64,000 nt of DNA, from positions 180,316-244,315 of the forward strand of contig PHBC01000002.1 of assembly GCA_002840505.1 (NCBI GenBank), given 5' to 3'. A model generated the notes under the pieces. The model was not told the origin of the DNA and searched no databases. It was given only the letters and a program-made list of their open reading frames with translations. The translations under genes were made by a program, and so were the position numbers. This stretch comes from Deltaproteobacteria bacterium HGW-Deltaproteobacteria-2. Its GTDB lineage: Bacteria > Desulfobacterota > Syntrophia > Syntrophales > Smithellaceae. How positions within the stretch are numbered: the first letter of the stretch is position 1; each line of letters starts with the position of its first letter. Positions 1 through 8,701 of the stretch are shown here, in pieces.

Positions 1-128
1 ATAAATCAATGGTAAAGCCTGCATTTATATTCGATGGACGTAACATAATTGACCATAAAAAATGTTTTTCTATTGGTTTTAACGTTTATCCCGTCGGCAA
101 GCCTGCTTTAAGCCATTTTAAGGTCTGA
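1..128 (+). CDS. UDP-glucose 6-dehydrogenase, C-terminal end (partial)
   Basis: Partial gene entering from the left edge. Frame 3 is open from base 3 to a TGA at 126-128, about 41 residues. The segment FIFDGRNI followed by GFNVYPVGKP matches the C-terminus of UDP-glucose/GDP-mannose dehydrogenases, where a D-G-R-N motif sits in the UDP-binding C-terminal domain. The family oxidises UDP-glucose to UDP-glucuronate with two NAD+ for polysaccharide synthesis. It converges on yraN, leaving only 5 bases between the two stop codons. Too little is present to exclude a related NDP-sugar dehydrogenase. Confidence 0.75.
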   Translation, partial: KSMVKPAFIFDGRNIIDHKKCFSIGFNVYPVGKPALSHFKV

Positions 129-133
129 TATTA

Positions 134-508
134 TCAAGCAGCAATGAAGTCAAAAGCATTTTTTATCAGTTTTATTTCATTGCCTGCAGGAAGCATTATT
201 ATCGCCAAAACATCAAATCGCGATGCGGTATTATTAATATTATTCTTTTGAAGATACCATAGCGCCAGCTGAGACATCTTTTTCTGCTTTTTTATTCCTA
301 CTGCCTGTTCCGGGAATCCCAGTTCTCTGGATTTTCTTGTTTTGACTTCAATGAAAACAAGGAATTCTTTCTCCCGCGCGATGATATCTATTTCTCCGAT
401 AGCGCAGCGGAAATTCACTTCAATTATCCGATAACCGTTCTTTTTAAGAAAATCAGCCGCTATTTTTTCACCTTCTTGTCCTGTTTGAATTTTTGCCGAA
501 TCTTTCAT
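134..508 (-). CDS. yraN: YraN/UPF0102 family nuclease-like protein
   Basis: A 124-residue protein of the UPF0102 (YraN) family, which has a restriction-endonuclease-like (Holliday-junction-resolvase-like) fold. The hallmark core is visible: GEKIAADFLKKNGYRI near residues 13-28, then EIDIIA and FIEVKTRK, which supply the Asp, Glu and Lys of a PD-(D/E)xK-type site. The exact cellular role is not established for the family. It is the last gene of the rplS-rnhB-yraN run. Its start lies 1 base past the rnhB stop, a typical co-transcribed arrangement in proteobacteria. Length is normal. Confidence 0.9.
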   Translation of the reverse strand: MKDSAKIQTGQEGEKIAADFLKKNGYRIIEVNFRCAIGEIDIIAREKEFLVFIEVKTRKSRELGFPEQAVGIKKQKKMSQLALWYLQKNNINNTASRFDVLAIIMLPAGNEIKLIKNAFDFIAA

Positions 509-509
509 C

Positions 510-1127
510 TTAAACGTTGAATTCCAGCTTGGTTTGATTTAAATATTTTACATGAAATGATTTGCGATGAATTTTACAAATGCCGAATTGTTTAATGGCG
601 TCAAGGTGCTCTTTAGTCCCATAGCCTTTGTTTTGCTGAAAATTATACTGAGGAAATTGGCGATGATACATTTCCATGATCCGATCGCGGGATACTTTGG
701 CGATAATTGACGCTGCCGCGATGGAAATACTAAGAGAATCTCCCTTAACAATTGGCTTTTGCGGCGTCAGGATGGGAATACGTTGATTGCCGTCAATCAA
801 AAGAAAATCTGGAGAAGCGGGAAGTTCTAAAACAGCGTCGCGCATGGCCTGAAGGGTAGCTTGTAAAATGTTAACACGATCGATTATATCCGCATCAACA
901 ACCATCATGCCGATCGCAACGGCTTCTTTGTTGATGATTTCGTATAATTCTTCTCTCTTGCGGGCGGAAAGTTTTTTGGAATCTTTTATTTCAGCATTCA
1001 GATAACCGGGTGGAAGAATTACCGCAGCGGCGACAACCGGCCCGGCCAGAGGTCCCCTGCCCGCTTCATCAATACCGGCTATAATCTGATAACCTTCTTG
1101 ATAGGCAATTTTCTCAAAAGTATCCAT
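510..1127 (-). CDS. rnhB: Ribonuclease HII
   Basis: A 205-residue ribonuclease HII, which cuts the RNA strand of RNA-DNA hybrids and removes single ribonucleotides misincorporated in DNA. The family signature GIDEAGRGPLAGPV is at residues 18-31. The four acidic catalytic residues are in place: D20, E21, D112 (in LLIDGN) and D130 (in VKGD). The conserved C-terminal block ends with HRKSFH. It sits between rplS and yraN in the common trmD-rplS-rnhB-yraN order. The gap to rplS is about 100 bases with no clear terminator, so read-through from rplS is likely. Confidence 0.97.
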   Translation of the reverse strand: MDTFEKIAYQEGYQIIAGIDEAGRGPLAGPVVAAAVILPPGYLNAEIKDSKKLSARKREELYEIINKEAVAIGMMVVDADIIDRVNILQATLQAMRDAVLELPASPDFLLIDGNQRIPILTPQKPIVKGDSLSISIAAASIIAKVSRDRIMEMYHRQFPQYNFQQNKGYGTKEHLDAIKQFGICKIHRKSFHVKYLNQTKLEFNV

Positions 1128-1230
1128 TGAAAAATTAATGGAATAAATCCTTTTCCTTTCCGCAAGACAGCCATACCAAGTTAAAAAATCAAACGAAATT
1201 GGTTTAATCTTAATTTAATACAAACTAGTA

Positions 1231-1578
1231 TTAGTTCTTTGTAGCTTCCTTAATCCTTGCTTTTTTACCTCTTAATTCTCTTAAATAGTAAAGACGTGAT
1301 CTGGCTACTTTCCCTCTGGTAATCACTTCAATCTGGTCAATAATCGGAGAATGCAAAGGAAATGTTCTTTCTACACCAACGCCATAAGAAATTTTTCTCA
1401 CTGTAAAATTGGCTCTGCTACTACCGCGTTTCTTACGAATTACAACCCCTTCAAAAGCCTGGATTCTCTGCTTTTGGCCTTCGATGATGCGCACATGTAC
1501 TTTTACCGTATCACCGGTTTTGAAACCGGGGATATCGCCTCTCATATATTCTTTTTCCAGCATTTCTATAACATTCAT
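1231..1578 (-). CDS. rplS: 50S ribosomal protein L19
   Basis: A 115-residue ribosomal protein L19, which sits at the 30S-50S interface. The sequence shows the L19 core: [11 protein letters not shown], then IQAFEGVVI, then the [13 protein letters not shown] block, and a basic C-terminus (RAKLYYLRE-like, here [12 protein letters not shown]). Length is standard for the family. A strong Shine-Dalgarno (AGGAGG) lies just before the ATG. It is downstream of trmD and the SPOUT protein on the same strand, the usual order in this phylum. Confidence 0.98.
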   Translation of the reverse strand: MNVIEMLEKEYMRGDIPGFKTGDTVKVHVRIIEGQKQRIQAFEGVVIRKKRGSSRANFTVRKISYGVGVERTFPLHSPIIDQIEVITRGKVARSRLYYLRELRGKKARIKEATKN

Positions 1579-1620
1579 TTATATTTCCTCCTGCAATCAT
1601 TGCATTATATATAAAATATA

Positions 1621-2172
1621 TTAAATACTTATTACTCGATCTAAAACAATTGCTACTGCCGACCGCACGGCAAGGTGATTATAATTATCTTTGCCTCTTA
1701 TAGGCTCTAAAAGATAATCTGCCGTATTTACCACTTCCGCGGCGATTCCCGATCCTGTGCCGAAAACAAGAAGATACGGTATATGATCATTTTTCAGCAT
1801 TTCTCTAAGTTCGGCAAATTTTAAAAGATCACCTGAAAAATTAGCTCCGGTAACAACAACTTTCGGAGCATATCCCGTTTCATGGGAAATATCGGTTAAA
1901 ACATCATGTAGACTATTTTCTATCTTTATCAATTCAAAAGCGGCCTGGCGGAATTTATTGAAAGTGGCTCCGTATCCTTTCTTCCAGTGATCGATAATTT
2001 GCTGTGCCAGATTTCTTTGCTCCGATATCGGGTTTACTATGTAAAAACAGTTTGCCGCATATGTTTTTGTAAGTCTCGCAATATCGTGAATATCCATATT
2101 GGCAATGGCCGTCGTTACAATTTGGCCTTCTTTATTGTAAACAGGATAATGTAAAAGAACTATGTAAAGCAT
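1621..2172 (-). CDS. SPOUT-type RNA methyltransferase (MTH1-like, PF09936-like)
   Basis: About 183 residues of a small SPOUT-fold protein found next to trmD in many deltaproteobacteria and in Aquifex/Thermotoga-type genomes. It is annotated there as an RNA (guanine-N1) methyltransferase-like protein. Visible features are an N-terminal LHYPVYNKEG strand, DIARLTKTY, and a C-terminal cofactor-loop region with LVFGTGSGIA followed by PIRG and YNHLAVRSA. This Gly-rich then Asn/Ser pattern is the trefoil-knot SAM site. The substrate is unknown. I chose the ATG at 2172 over a TTG one codon upstream. It lies between rplS and trmD. Confidence 0.82.
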   Translation of the reverse strand: MLYIVLLHYPVYNKEGQIVTTAIANMDIHDIARLTKTYAANCFYIVNPISEQRNLAQQIIDHWKKGYGATFNKFRQAAFELIKIENSLHDVLTDISHETGYAPKVVVTGANFSGDLLKFAELREMLKNDHIPYLLVFGTGSGIAAEVVNTADYLLEPIRGKDNYNHLAVRSAVAIVLDRVISI

Positions 2173-2253
2173 CAATGCTTTTCCATTTAGGATTAAATTG
2201 TCCTAATTAACAGCGGGAAACCCATACATTATAAACTTCTCAAAATCAAGACT

Positions 2254-2991
2254 TTATATATCTTCCTGTTTAATTTCATCCAGAAATTTTTCATCTTCAG
2301 CCGAAAGTTTTATTTTTTCAAGTAAATCCGGACGACGTTGATATGTCCTTTTCAGCGATTTTCTTTTACGCCACAGTTCTATTTCGGCGTGATTTCCGGA
2401 TAATAAAACTTCGGGAACTACCCAGTTTTTATATTCTGCCGGCCTTGTATATTGCGGATATTCCAAAAGGTTCGCGCAAAAAGATTCGTTGTTCGTTGAG
2501 TCAGGGTTTCCCAGGACATCGGGAATATAGCGGGAGACGGCATCAATTAAAACCATTGCAGGAAGTTCTCCACCGGTCAATATATAATCACCGATGGAAA
2601 TTTCGCGGTCAACTAAATGTTCCCTGATCCTTTCATCAATACCCTCATAACGTCCGCAAATAATTATTATACTTTTCTTACCGGCTAATTCAGCTGCTAT
2701 TTTTTGATTCAAAACCTCTCCCTGCGGAGTCATTAATACCACAATGGAATCATCTTCAGGATGCCTGATTTCATGGAGAGCCTTTTCCACCGGCTCAACT
2801 TTCATGACCATTCCGCAACCGCCTCCATATGGAGCGTCATCAGTCATTTTATGTTTGTCATCCGCCCAATTACGTATATCGTGCAGGGAAATACTTAAAA
2901 TACGTTTCTCCTGAGCTTTCTTGATCAAACTAAAATTGAGTGGAGATGAAAACATCTCGGGGAAAATGGAGAGGACATCAAACTTGACCAC
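2254..2991 (-). CDS. trmD: tRNA (guanine-N1)-methyltransferase
   Basis: A 245-residue TrmD, which methylates G37 at N1 in tRNAs reading CNN codons and so prevents +1 frameshifting. Key family blocks are visible: [11 protein letters not shown] at the N-terminus, [12 protein letters not shown], the SAM-binding knot with [12 protein letters not shown], and [13 protein letters not shown]. The start is GTG (bases 2991-2989), 3 bases after the rimM stop, so translation is probably coupled to rimM. Length matches the family. It forms the conserved rpsP-KH-rimM-trmD-rplS operon. Confidence 0.97.
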   Translation of the reverse strand: MVKFDVLSIFPEMFSSPLNFSLIKKAQEKRILSISLHDIRNWADDKHKMTDDAPYGGGCGMVMKVEPVEKALHEIRHPEDDSIVVLMTPQGEVLNQKIAAELAGKKSIIIICGRYEGIDERIREHLVDREISIGDYILTGGELPAMVLIDAVSRYIPDVLGNPDSTNNESFCANLLEYPQYTRPAEYKNWVVPEVLLSGNHAEIELWRKRKSLKRTYQRRPDLLEKIKLSAEDEKFLDEIKQEDI

Positions 2992-2994
2992 TTT

Positions 2995-3495
2995 TTACAG
3001 CCCTTCCAGCAATCTGACTGTCATAACCCGACGAGTTATATCTATCTTACGGATTACCTCGGAAATTGCAGGGAGAAGGATTTCTCTTGCTGCTCCCTCG
3101 CAAACATAAACATCATTACTTCCTGTGGGAAAAACCGATACTATCCGGCCAATATATTCATTTTCTTCATTATAAACATCAAGCCCGATAATATCCTGCC
3201 AGTAATACTCTCCTTCGTGCAGTGTTTCCAGCATATCCTTCGGCAAAAATACTTTACAGCCAACTAACTTCTGTGCCGATTCCACATCCGGTATGCCTTC
3301 CAATTCGACAAATAACATTTTACCGGATAAAGAAATTTTTCTCAAATTAAAACGATTTTTTTCACCTGAACTTTCTTCAATATAAATAAATTTAAGCTGG
3401 GCAAAACTATTTTCTTTCTCCACATAACATAAAATTTTTAGACAACCATGGAGACCACGAGTTTTTACAATCTCTCCTATTGCAAAGAGATTCAT
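2995..3495 (-). CDS. rimM: Ribosome maturation factor RimM
   Basis: About 166 residues. RimM binds S19 and assists 16S rRNA processing and 30S head assembly. The N-terminal RimM domain begins LFAIGEIVKTRGLHG. The C-terminal PRC-barrel contains YYWQDIIGLDVYN, GRIVSVFPTGSNDVY and the ILLPAISEVI strand, all typical. The ATG at 3495 is preferred over an in-frame TTG at 3510, because an AGG lies 6-7 bases upstream and conserved residues begin there. It overlaps the end of the KH gene only if the longer start is used. Confidence 0.95.
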   Translation of the reverse strand: MNLFAIGEIVKTRGLHGCLKILCYVEKENSFAQLKFIYIEESSGEKNRFNLRKISLSGKMLFVELEGIPDVESAQKLVGCKVFLPKDMLETLHEGEYYWQDIIGLDVYNEENEYIGRIVSVFPTGSNDVYVCEGAAREILLPAISEVIRKIDITRRVMTVRLLEGL

Positions 3496-3502
3496 TTCTG
3501 AC

Positions 3503-3733
3503 CTATTCAATAATTTCTAAAACCGCCCTTTTATGCATTTTAGCAGAAGCAGCGCTTAGAATCATTCGAATAGCCTGGGCAGTTTTACCCTGTTTCCCGA
3601 TTACTTTACCTAAATCTTCTTTTGCCACGCGCAATTCAATCACAGATGTTTGTTCACCAATTGTTTCTTTTACTTCAACCTTGTCTGGAACATCTACCAA
3701 TGCCTGAGCTATATACTTGACCAATTCCTTCAT
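3503..3733 (-). CDS. khpA: KH-domain RNA-binding protein (KhpA/YlqC family)
   Basis: A 76-residue single KH-domain protein. The GxxG loop is in [13 protein letters not shown] near residues 44-56, which grips single-stranded RNA. The family (KhpA, formerly UPF0109/YlqC) acts as a global RNA chaperone, often with KhpB; the partner is not in this window. It lies between rpsP and rimM, its classic position, suggesting a role in ribosome biogenesis. Length is normal. Confidence 0.95.
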   Translation of the reverse strand: MKELVKYIAQALVDVPDKVEVKETIGEQTSVIELRVAKEDLGKVIGKQGKTAQAIRMILSAASAKMHKRAVLEIIE

Positions 3734-3877
3734 CGTTATAACCTCCGCTGATTTAATTAAATTCTTTTTGAAAAACCATTATTATATCAATAATAATTTC
3801 AACGCTTAAACGACACGTGGCCATATAAAAACTCCAGATATTCCGCCTTGTAAATTATAAAAAAACAAACATTCATC

Positions 3878-4132
3878 TTATTTAATTCCAGCTTCAATGC
3901 CTTTTGTTTTCAGTAAATTAGCTACTGTCAGGGTTGCTTTTGCACCCTTTGACAACCACTCCCGAATCCTCTCTTCCTTTACCACGATTTCCGCGGGATT
4001 CTTTTTGGGATCGTAATTACCTAATATTTCTAAAAATTTTCCGTCTCGAGGGGAATCTGTATCAGTTGCCACAATTCTATAAAAAGGTTTACTTTTCGCA
4101 CCCATACGAGTAAGTCTAATTTTAACAGCCAT
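3878..4132 (-). CDS. rpsP: 30S ribosomal protein S16
   Basis: An 84-residue S16, needed for 30S assembly. The N-terminal block MAVKIRLTRMG, then FYRIVATDTDSPRDG and ILGNYDP are diagnostic. It has a strong AGGAGG Shine-Dalgarno. It is followed after about 145 bases by khpA and preceded by ffh, and heads the ribosomal part of this operon. No anomalies. Confidence 0.98.
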   Translation of the reverse strand: MAVKIRLTRMGAKSKPFYRIVATDTDSPRDGKFLEILGNYDPKKNPAEIVVKEERIREWLSKGAKATLTVANLLKTKGIEAGIK

Positions 4133-4201
4133 TGATCTTAAATAATACCTCCTTAAAATGATAATTATTTTATATCTTTTCTTAGCATAGTTTTTTCTAT
4201 T

Positions 4202-5533
4202 TTAAAAGGGGAAATTACGCATCAATGATTTAACACCTTTTTTTTGGTTAAATTTTTTCATCATTTTTTTAATTTCCATATAATTTTTCAATAAAAGATT
4301 TACATCCTGAACCGTTGTTCCGCTACCTAAGGCGATTCTTTTACGCCGTCGTCCGTCGATGATCAAGTAATCATAACGCTCTTTTTTTGTCATGGAATCG
4401 ATTATAGCGGTAATTTTAACCAATTCTTTGTCGTCGGGCTCAATATCTTTAAGCGCCTTCATTTTTCCCAAACCCGGAACCATTCCTAATATATCTTTCA
4501 TTGATCCCATTTTCTTGATTTGGGCTAGTTGATTGCGAAAGTCTTCCAGCGAAAAATTATTTTTCCTGATGCTTTTTTGCAACTCAAGAGCCGTCTTATT
4601 GTCAATATTGGCCTGTGCTTTTTCCACCAGAGTAAGAATATCGCCCATTCCCAGTATTCGGGAGGCCATTCTTTCCGGGTGAAACACCTCAAGGTTATCG
4701 ATTTTCTCACCTATGCCTACAAACTTTATTGGTTTTCCGATAACTGATTTGAGAGACAAAGCACTTCCGCCGCGTGCGTCGCCGTCCATTTTTGTCATAA
4801 TGACGCCGTCAATACCGATTAGCTCATTAAATTTTACTCCGACATTTACGGCGTCCTGTCCGGTCATCGCATCCGCCACATAAATAATTTCCGCCGGATT
4901 TACTTTTTCTTTAATTTTCGTGAGTTCTTTCATCAAGAGCTCATCAATATGCAACCTTCCTGCTGTATCAATAATGATTACTTCATAACCATTTTTTCTC
5001 GCTTGTTCGACTGCCTGAACGCAAATCTCCACAGGATCTTTAAGACCATGTGAATCAAAAACGCCTGTATTTATCTGTTTGCCCAGCATGGCCAGTTGTT
5101 CAATGGCGGCGGGTCGATAAACATCTGCCGATACAAGATAAACCTTTTTTTGTTCTTTTGATAGCAAAAGGGCCAGCTTTGCTGCAGTTGTGGTTTTGCC
5201 GCAGCCCTGCAATCCAACGAGCATGATTGGAGCAGGAATTCGGGATCCGAATTTGATATTAGCGCTAACCCCTCCCATAAGATCAACCAAACGTTCATGA
5301 ACAATTTTGACTATTTGCTGTCCGGGAGTAATACTATCGAGAACTTCTTTTCCGATTGCCCGTATTCGGATGTCTTCTATAAAATCTTTAGCTACCTTAA
5401 AATTAACATCAGCTTCCAAAAGCGCCATACGGATTTCTTTAAGCGATACATTCACATTCTCTTCGTTTAGAATTCCGCGGCCTTTTAATTTTTTAAAAAT
5501 ATTCTCTAATTTTTCAGAAAGATTTTCGAACAT
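4202..5533 (-). CDS. ffh: Signal recognition particle protein Ffh
   Basis: A 443-residue SRP54 homologue, the GTPase that binds 4.5S RNA and signal sequences and delivers ribosomes to FtsY at the membrane. In order: N-domain helices (residues 1-90), P-loop GLQGCGKTT near 107-115, DTAGR, TKMDGDARGG, and a Met-rich M domain. The M domain holds the RNA-binding segment with SGTTVQDVN and a Lys/Met-rich tail. The ATG at 5533 is preferred to an in-frame TTG two codons upstream. It precedes rpsP by about 70 bases. Confidence 0.97.
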   Translation of the reverse strand: MFENLSEKLENIFKKLKGRGILNEENVNVSLKEIRMALLEADVNFKVAKDFIEDIRIRAIGKEVLDSITPGQQIVKIVHERLVDLMGGVSANIKFGSRIPAPIMLVGLQGCGKTTTAAKLALLLSKEQKKVYLVSADVYRPAAIEQLAMLGKQINTGVFDSHGLKDPVEICVQAVEQARKNGYEVIIIDTAGRLHIDELLMKELTKIKEKVNPAEIIYVADAMTGQDAVNVGVKFNELIGIDGVIMTKMDGDARGGSALSLKSVIGKPIKFVGIGEKIDNLEVFHPERMASRILGMGDILTLVEKAQANIDNKTALELQKSIRKNNFSLEDFRNQLAQIKKMGSMKDILGMVPGLGKMKALKDIEPDDKELVKITAIIDSMTKKERYDYLIIDGRRRKRIALGSGTTVQDVNLLLKNYMEIKKMMKKFNQKKGVKSLMRNFPF

Positions 5534-5562
5534 AATCAAATAACCATAACCTGATATTTATT

Positions 5563-6291
5563 TTAGTTTTTCTTTTCTTCATCATCAACAGATTTGATGA
5601 TACAATTTAGCCCGGTTTTTTGAAATATTTTTTGCGCTGCTTCCTGTGCCTGAACTTTATTTTCGAAACCGGGAACAAATACGCGAAACAAAATTCCTTT
5701 TTTCTTATTTTCAATCTTAACCACTTGTGATGTAAAACCTAACGAGTCTATTTTTTTGCCTATCTTATTGGCTTTATTTTTTTCCTTTAAAGAGACTACT
5801 TGAATCATGAATTTCTGCTTACTGTAAACCATAGCAGGAGTTACTTCTTTTCCTTTGGGCTCACTTTTCTCTTTATTTTTCTCGCCGACAACCTCTGCCT
5901 GTTTCTGAACATCTAATTTATAATCGCCAACTTGAGATTCTGAAAATGTTGCTTGCTTATCGGTAATCGATTCTTCATTTAAAACACCTTTTTTATTGGT
6001 AAGGGTGCTGTAAAAAGTTAGATCAATATTTTCCTGCGATTGAGGCTGCTTCTGCGCGCTTTTATTATCTGATGTGCCTGGGGCAGCCTTGATTTTAGCC
6101 GGTCGCCAAACCAATGATAAAACCGTTTGAGGAAAGGCAGCGATTTTCTCCGGGTAAACATCAATGTTTTTACCGACTTCAATGCCGAATAAAAAAGCCG
6201 TACATAAAAGAGCGGACATACCGACAACGATGATGATTAATCCTGCTTTTCCTACTTTTAATTCAAAGTTCTTAATATTTCCGGAAGCCAT
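5563..6291 (-). CDS. SPOR-domain inner-membrane protein
   Basis: 242 residues with a short cytosolic N-terminus, one membrane helix (about residues 16-38), a low-complexity Lys/Gln/Glu-rich periplasmic linker, and a C-terminal SPOR domain (about 160-238). The SPOR strand pattern starts FMIQVVSLKEK and includes LFRVFVPGFENKVQAQEAAQKI. SPOR domains bind denuded glycan strands of septal peptidoglycan, so a cell-division or envelope role is likely but not proven. It lies between argS and ffh. Upstream is a 308-base hairpin-repeat region. Confidence 0.88.
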   Translation of the reverse strand: MASGNIKNFELKVGKAGLIIIVVGMSALLCTAFLFGIEVGKNIDVYPEKIAAFPQTVLSLVWRPAKIKAAPGTSDNKSAQKQPQSQENIDLTFYSTLTNKKGVLNEESITDKQATFSESQVGDYKLDVQKQAEVVGEKNKEKSEPKGKEVTPAMVYSKQKFMIQVVSLKEKNKANKIGKKIDSLGFTSQVVKIENKKKGILFRVFVPGFENKVQAQEAAQKIFQKTGLNCIIKSVDDEEKKN

Positions 6292-6599
6292 CGATTCTAC
6301 TTTAAATATATTTTAATAAATAAAGAGTATAAACCCCACATTGCTTCGCCTGTTCAGTATCCCTCTCCACTTCGGGGATTGTTCCCAATCTCGATGTTAT
6401 CGGGATTGGATAGTTCGACTTACTCTTCATACTTCGCTTCGCTTGTCTTCAGAGAATCTCACTACGCCTTACGCTTCAAACTTCATTTCGACTCATCGGG
6501 ATTAGTTTTACCACGGCGCTATGCGCCTGGTATAATTCGTCCAGCAATCTTCAGCGCACTACGTTTCTGAAGCTTGGGTCTCATTATCAGCTTGGCTCA
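6292..6599. repeat. Intergenic hairpin mosaic, cluster 1
   Basis: Non-coding 308 bases between argS and the SPOR gene, filled with short palindromes joined by common linkers. Clear arms are CCAATC (6385-6390) with GATTGG (6404-6409), TACCA (6509-6513) with TGGTA (6528-6532) enclosing GGCGC/GCGCC, and CTTCAG (6549-6554) with CTGAAG (6567-6572). Linkers include TAGTTCGACT (6411-6420), ATTCGTCC (6535-6542) and GGGTCTCATTA (6577-6587). Loops carry CTTCGCTTCG or CACTACG. The same elements recur at 24.9 kb and 51.3 kb. It is not a CRISPR: units are unequal and palindromic, with no spacers. Confidence 0.8.
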
Positions 6600-8264
6600 C
6601 TACATTTTTTCCGGTGCGCTCACACCTAAAATATTCAAAGCATTCTGTAAGACAATTTTTATTTCCATTATCAGGAACAATCTCGCCGCGGTCAGTCCAT
6701 CATTTTCTGAAATTACTTTATTTTTGTTATAATAGCTATGGAAAACTCCGGCTAACTCATTTAAATAAAAAGGAATGCGGTGAGGCTCTAAAGATTTAGC
6801 GGTTCCATAGATAGTTTCAGGATAACGCACCAGCATTTTGATCAATGTTTTTTCTTCCGGTTCTCTCAAAAAAGAAAGATCGGTATCAGCGTAAACCGGC
6901 ATAGCAATGCCACGCTCCTGCGCCATTTTCAAGATGCTGCAAATTCGCGCGTGGGCGTATTGCACATAATATACGGGATTTTCATTGGATTGCTTTTTGG
7001 CCACTTCCAGATCGAAATCAAGATGGCTGTCGGATCTGCGCATGAGAAAATTATAGCGGGCGGCGTCCCTGCCAACTTCATCAAGCACTTCCCGCAGAGT
7101 TACAAATTCGCCGGAACGCGTGGACATTGCCACAGGCACTCCGCTCCGAAGAAGATTTACTAATTGAACAAGAATTATTTTTAAAGATTCTTTACTGTAA
7201 CCCAGTGCCTGAATTCCCGCCCACATACGCGGCATATAACCATGATGATCCGCGCCCCAGATATCAATAACCGTATCAAAACCGCGGGCAAATTTATTCT
7301 GATGATAGGCAATGTCAGCGGCAAAATATGTCGGTTCACCGTTTTTACGGATGACAACCCTGTCTTTTTCATCACCGAAATCAGTTGTTTTAAACCACAA
7401 TGTCTCGCCGTCGGAATAAACAAATCCCTGCTTTTTCAATTTATCCAGTAGTTTAGTCACTCCATCGTTTTTATATAATTCTTTTTCGCTGAAATACTCA
7501 TCGAAGACTACGCCAAAATCTCTCAAATCAATTTTAATTTCTTCCAGAATTATCTGTCCGGCAATAGAAGTAAAATAGCTTATTGCTGCTTCTTCGGTGG
7601 AGTGCAGATATTTCTCACCTTCTTCTTTAATAATTTTACCGGCAATATCTTTGATATAATCGCCGCGATAACATGTCTCCGGAAATTCAATTTTTTCGCC
7701 CAGCAATTCCCGATAACGCAACAGGACTGATTTACCTAAATTATTCATCTGGTTGCCGGCATCATTGATATAATATTCTTTGGAAATTCGATAACCGACG
7801 GTTGTCAGCAGATTAGTAATGACATCGCCGACAACAGCACCGCGGGCATGACCGATATGCAAAGGTCCGGTAGGATTGGCGCTGACAAATTCCACCTGTA
7901 CTTTTTTACCGGCGCCATAATTGAGAAATCCATATTTTTCTTTTTGATCGTCAATATTTTTTAAAGCTTGCTGCCAGACATCGTCTTTGATGAAAAAGTT
8001 TATAAAGCCGGGACCGGCTATTTGCGTTTTTTCAATAATACTTCCCTTATCGAGAAGATTTTCCTGAATTATCTGCGCGATTTTACGCGGATTCTGTTTG
8101 ATTTGCGCCGCCAGAATCATAGCTGTATTTGTAGCGTAATCTCCATGTTCGGGATTTCCGGTCGGTTCCACTTCCAGATACGGCAGGGAAAATTCGGGAA
8201 GCTGTCCTTTTTGGAAGGAAATATTCAGGGCGTTTTCCAGTATATTAATAATTACATTTTTCAT
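6600..8264 (-). CDS. argS: Arginyl-tRNA synthetase
   Basis: A 554-residue class I synthetase that charges tRNA-Arg. In order: N-terminal Add1 domain (1-105) with GDYATNTAM, catalytic domain with [13 protein letters not shown] (HIGH at 136-139), the degenerate KMSKS equivalent MSTRSGEFV near 370 (normal for ArgRS), and the helical anticodon-binding domain starting around [13 protein letters not shown]. Length is normal. It is separated from the SPOR gene by repeat cluster 1 and from the upstream Cys-rich gene by a strong terminator. Confidence 0.98.
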   Translation of the reverse strand: MKNVIINILENALNISFQKGQLPEFSLPYLEVEPTGNPEHGDYATNTAMILAAQIKQNPRKIAQIIQENLLDKGSIIEKTQIAGPGFINFFIKDDVWQQALKNIDDQKEKYGFLNYGAGKKVQVEFVSANPTGPLHIGHARGAVVGDVITNLLTTVGYRISKEYYINDAGNQMNNLGKSVLLRYRELLGEKIEFPETCYRGDYIKDIAGKIIKEEGEKYLHSTEEAAISYFTSIAGQIILEEIKIDLRDFGVVFDEYFSEKELYKNDGVTKLLDKLKKQGFVYSDGETLWFKTTDFGDEKDRVVIRKNGEPTYFAADIAYHQNKFARGFDTVIDIWGADHHGYMPRMWAGIQALGYSKESLKIILVQLVNLLRSGVPVAMSTRSGEFVTLREVLDEVGRDAARYNFLMRRSDSHLDFDLEVAKKQSNENPVYYVQYAHARICSILKMAQERGIAMPVYADTDLSFLREPEEKTLIKMLVRYPETIYGTAKSLEPHRIPFYLNELAGVFHSYYNKNKVISENDGLTAARLFLIMEIKIVLQNALNILGVSAPEKM

Positions 8265-8283
8265 AATTTTTCTTACACCTTAT

Positions 8284-8327
8284 AAAAAAAATGACAAGCA
8301 GTTATAAATATCATTTACTGCTTGTCA
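8284..8327 (-). terminator. Rho-independent terminator after the pilus operon
   Basis: Read on the minus strand, an 11-base arm TGACAAGCAGT pairs with ACTGCTTGTCA (bases 8317-8327 and 8292-8302), followed by eight Ts (8291-8284). It lies downstream of the small Cys-rich gene and just before argS, so it would end the pilus operon transcript. Confidence 0.9.
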
Positions 8328-8350
8328 CTGCAAGTTGAACTGTTAAACAT

Positions 8351-8527
8351 TTATGAAACTTGCTGGTCTTTTCTTACAGCGTCGTCGATTTGGTTGTCCT
8401 TAATGGACATATCGCGGGAATAATCGGGACAATGAACAAATCCCTGAGCATCCGTCGAGACACTGAATCTTTTCTGACAATTGCCTCTCCAGGCGCAAAT
8501 AGCGCAATATTTTCTTTCCGTACCCAT
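8351..8527 (-). CDS. Small four-cysteine protein of unknown function
   Basis: A 58-residue soluble protein with a C-x2-C-x5-C spacing (CAIC, then NC) and a fourth Cys in GFVHCPDYSRD. This suggests a zinc or small Fe-S site. I recall similar short hypothetical proteins in deltaproteobacteria, but no function is known. The ATG at 8527 is preferred to a TTG two codons upstream because AAGGA lies 8 bases before it. It follows pilY1 by about 175 bases and precedes the terminator, so it may be the last gene of the pilus operon or have its own promoter. Confidence 0.7.
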   Translation of the reverse strand: MGTERKYCAICAWRGNCQKRFSVSTDAQGFVHCPDYSRDMSIKDNQIDDAVRKDQQVS

Positions 8528-8701
8528 GAACAAATCCTTTTCTTAAAAAGTAATCAAAATCAAGTTGTCAGGCTTTCGGACTTCTTTAAAAATATCTATA
8601 GAGATATAATCCTTATGTCAAGAAATTTCACTTTTCTTCTCTCAAAACCGGTTTTTAAAAATTTCATTATCCGTAATTTTGATAAATATTTACAAAAATA
8701 A

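Noticed and set aside
6379..6570. Open frame of 63 codons
   Set aside because: Inside repeat cluster 1, same reason; no ribosome site.
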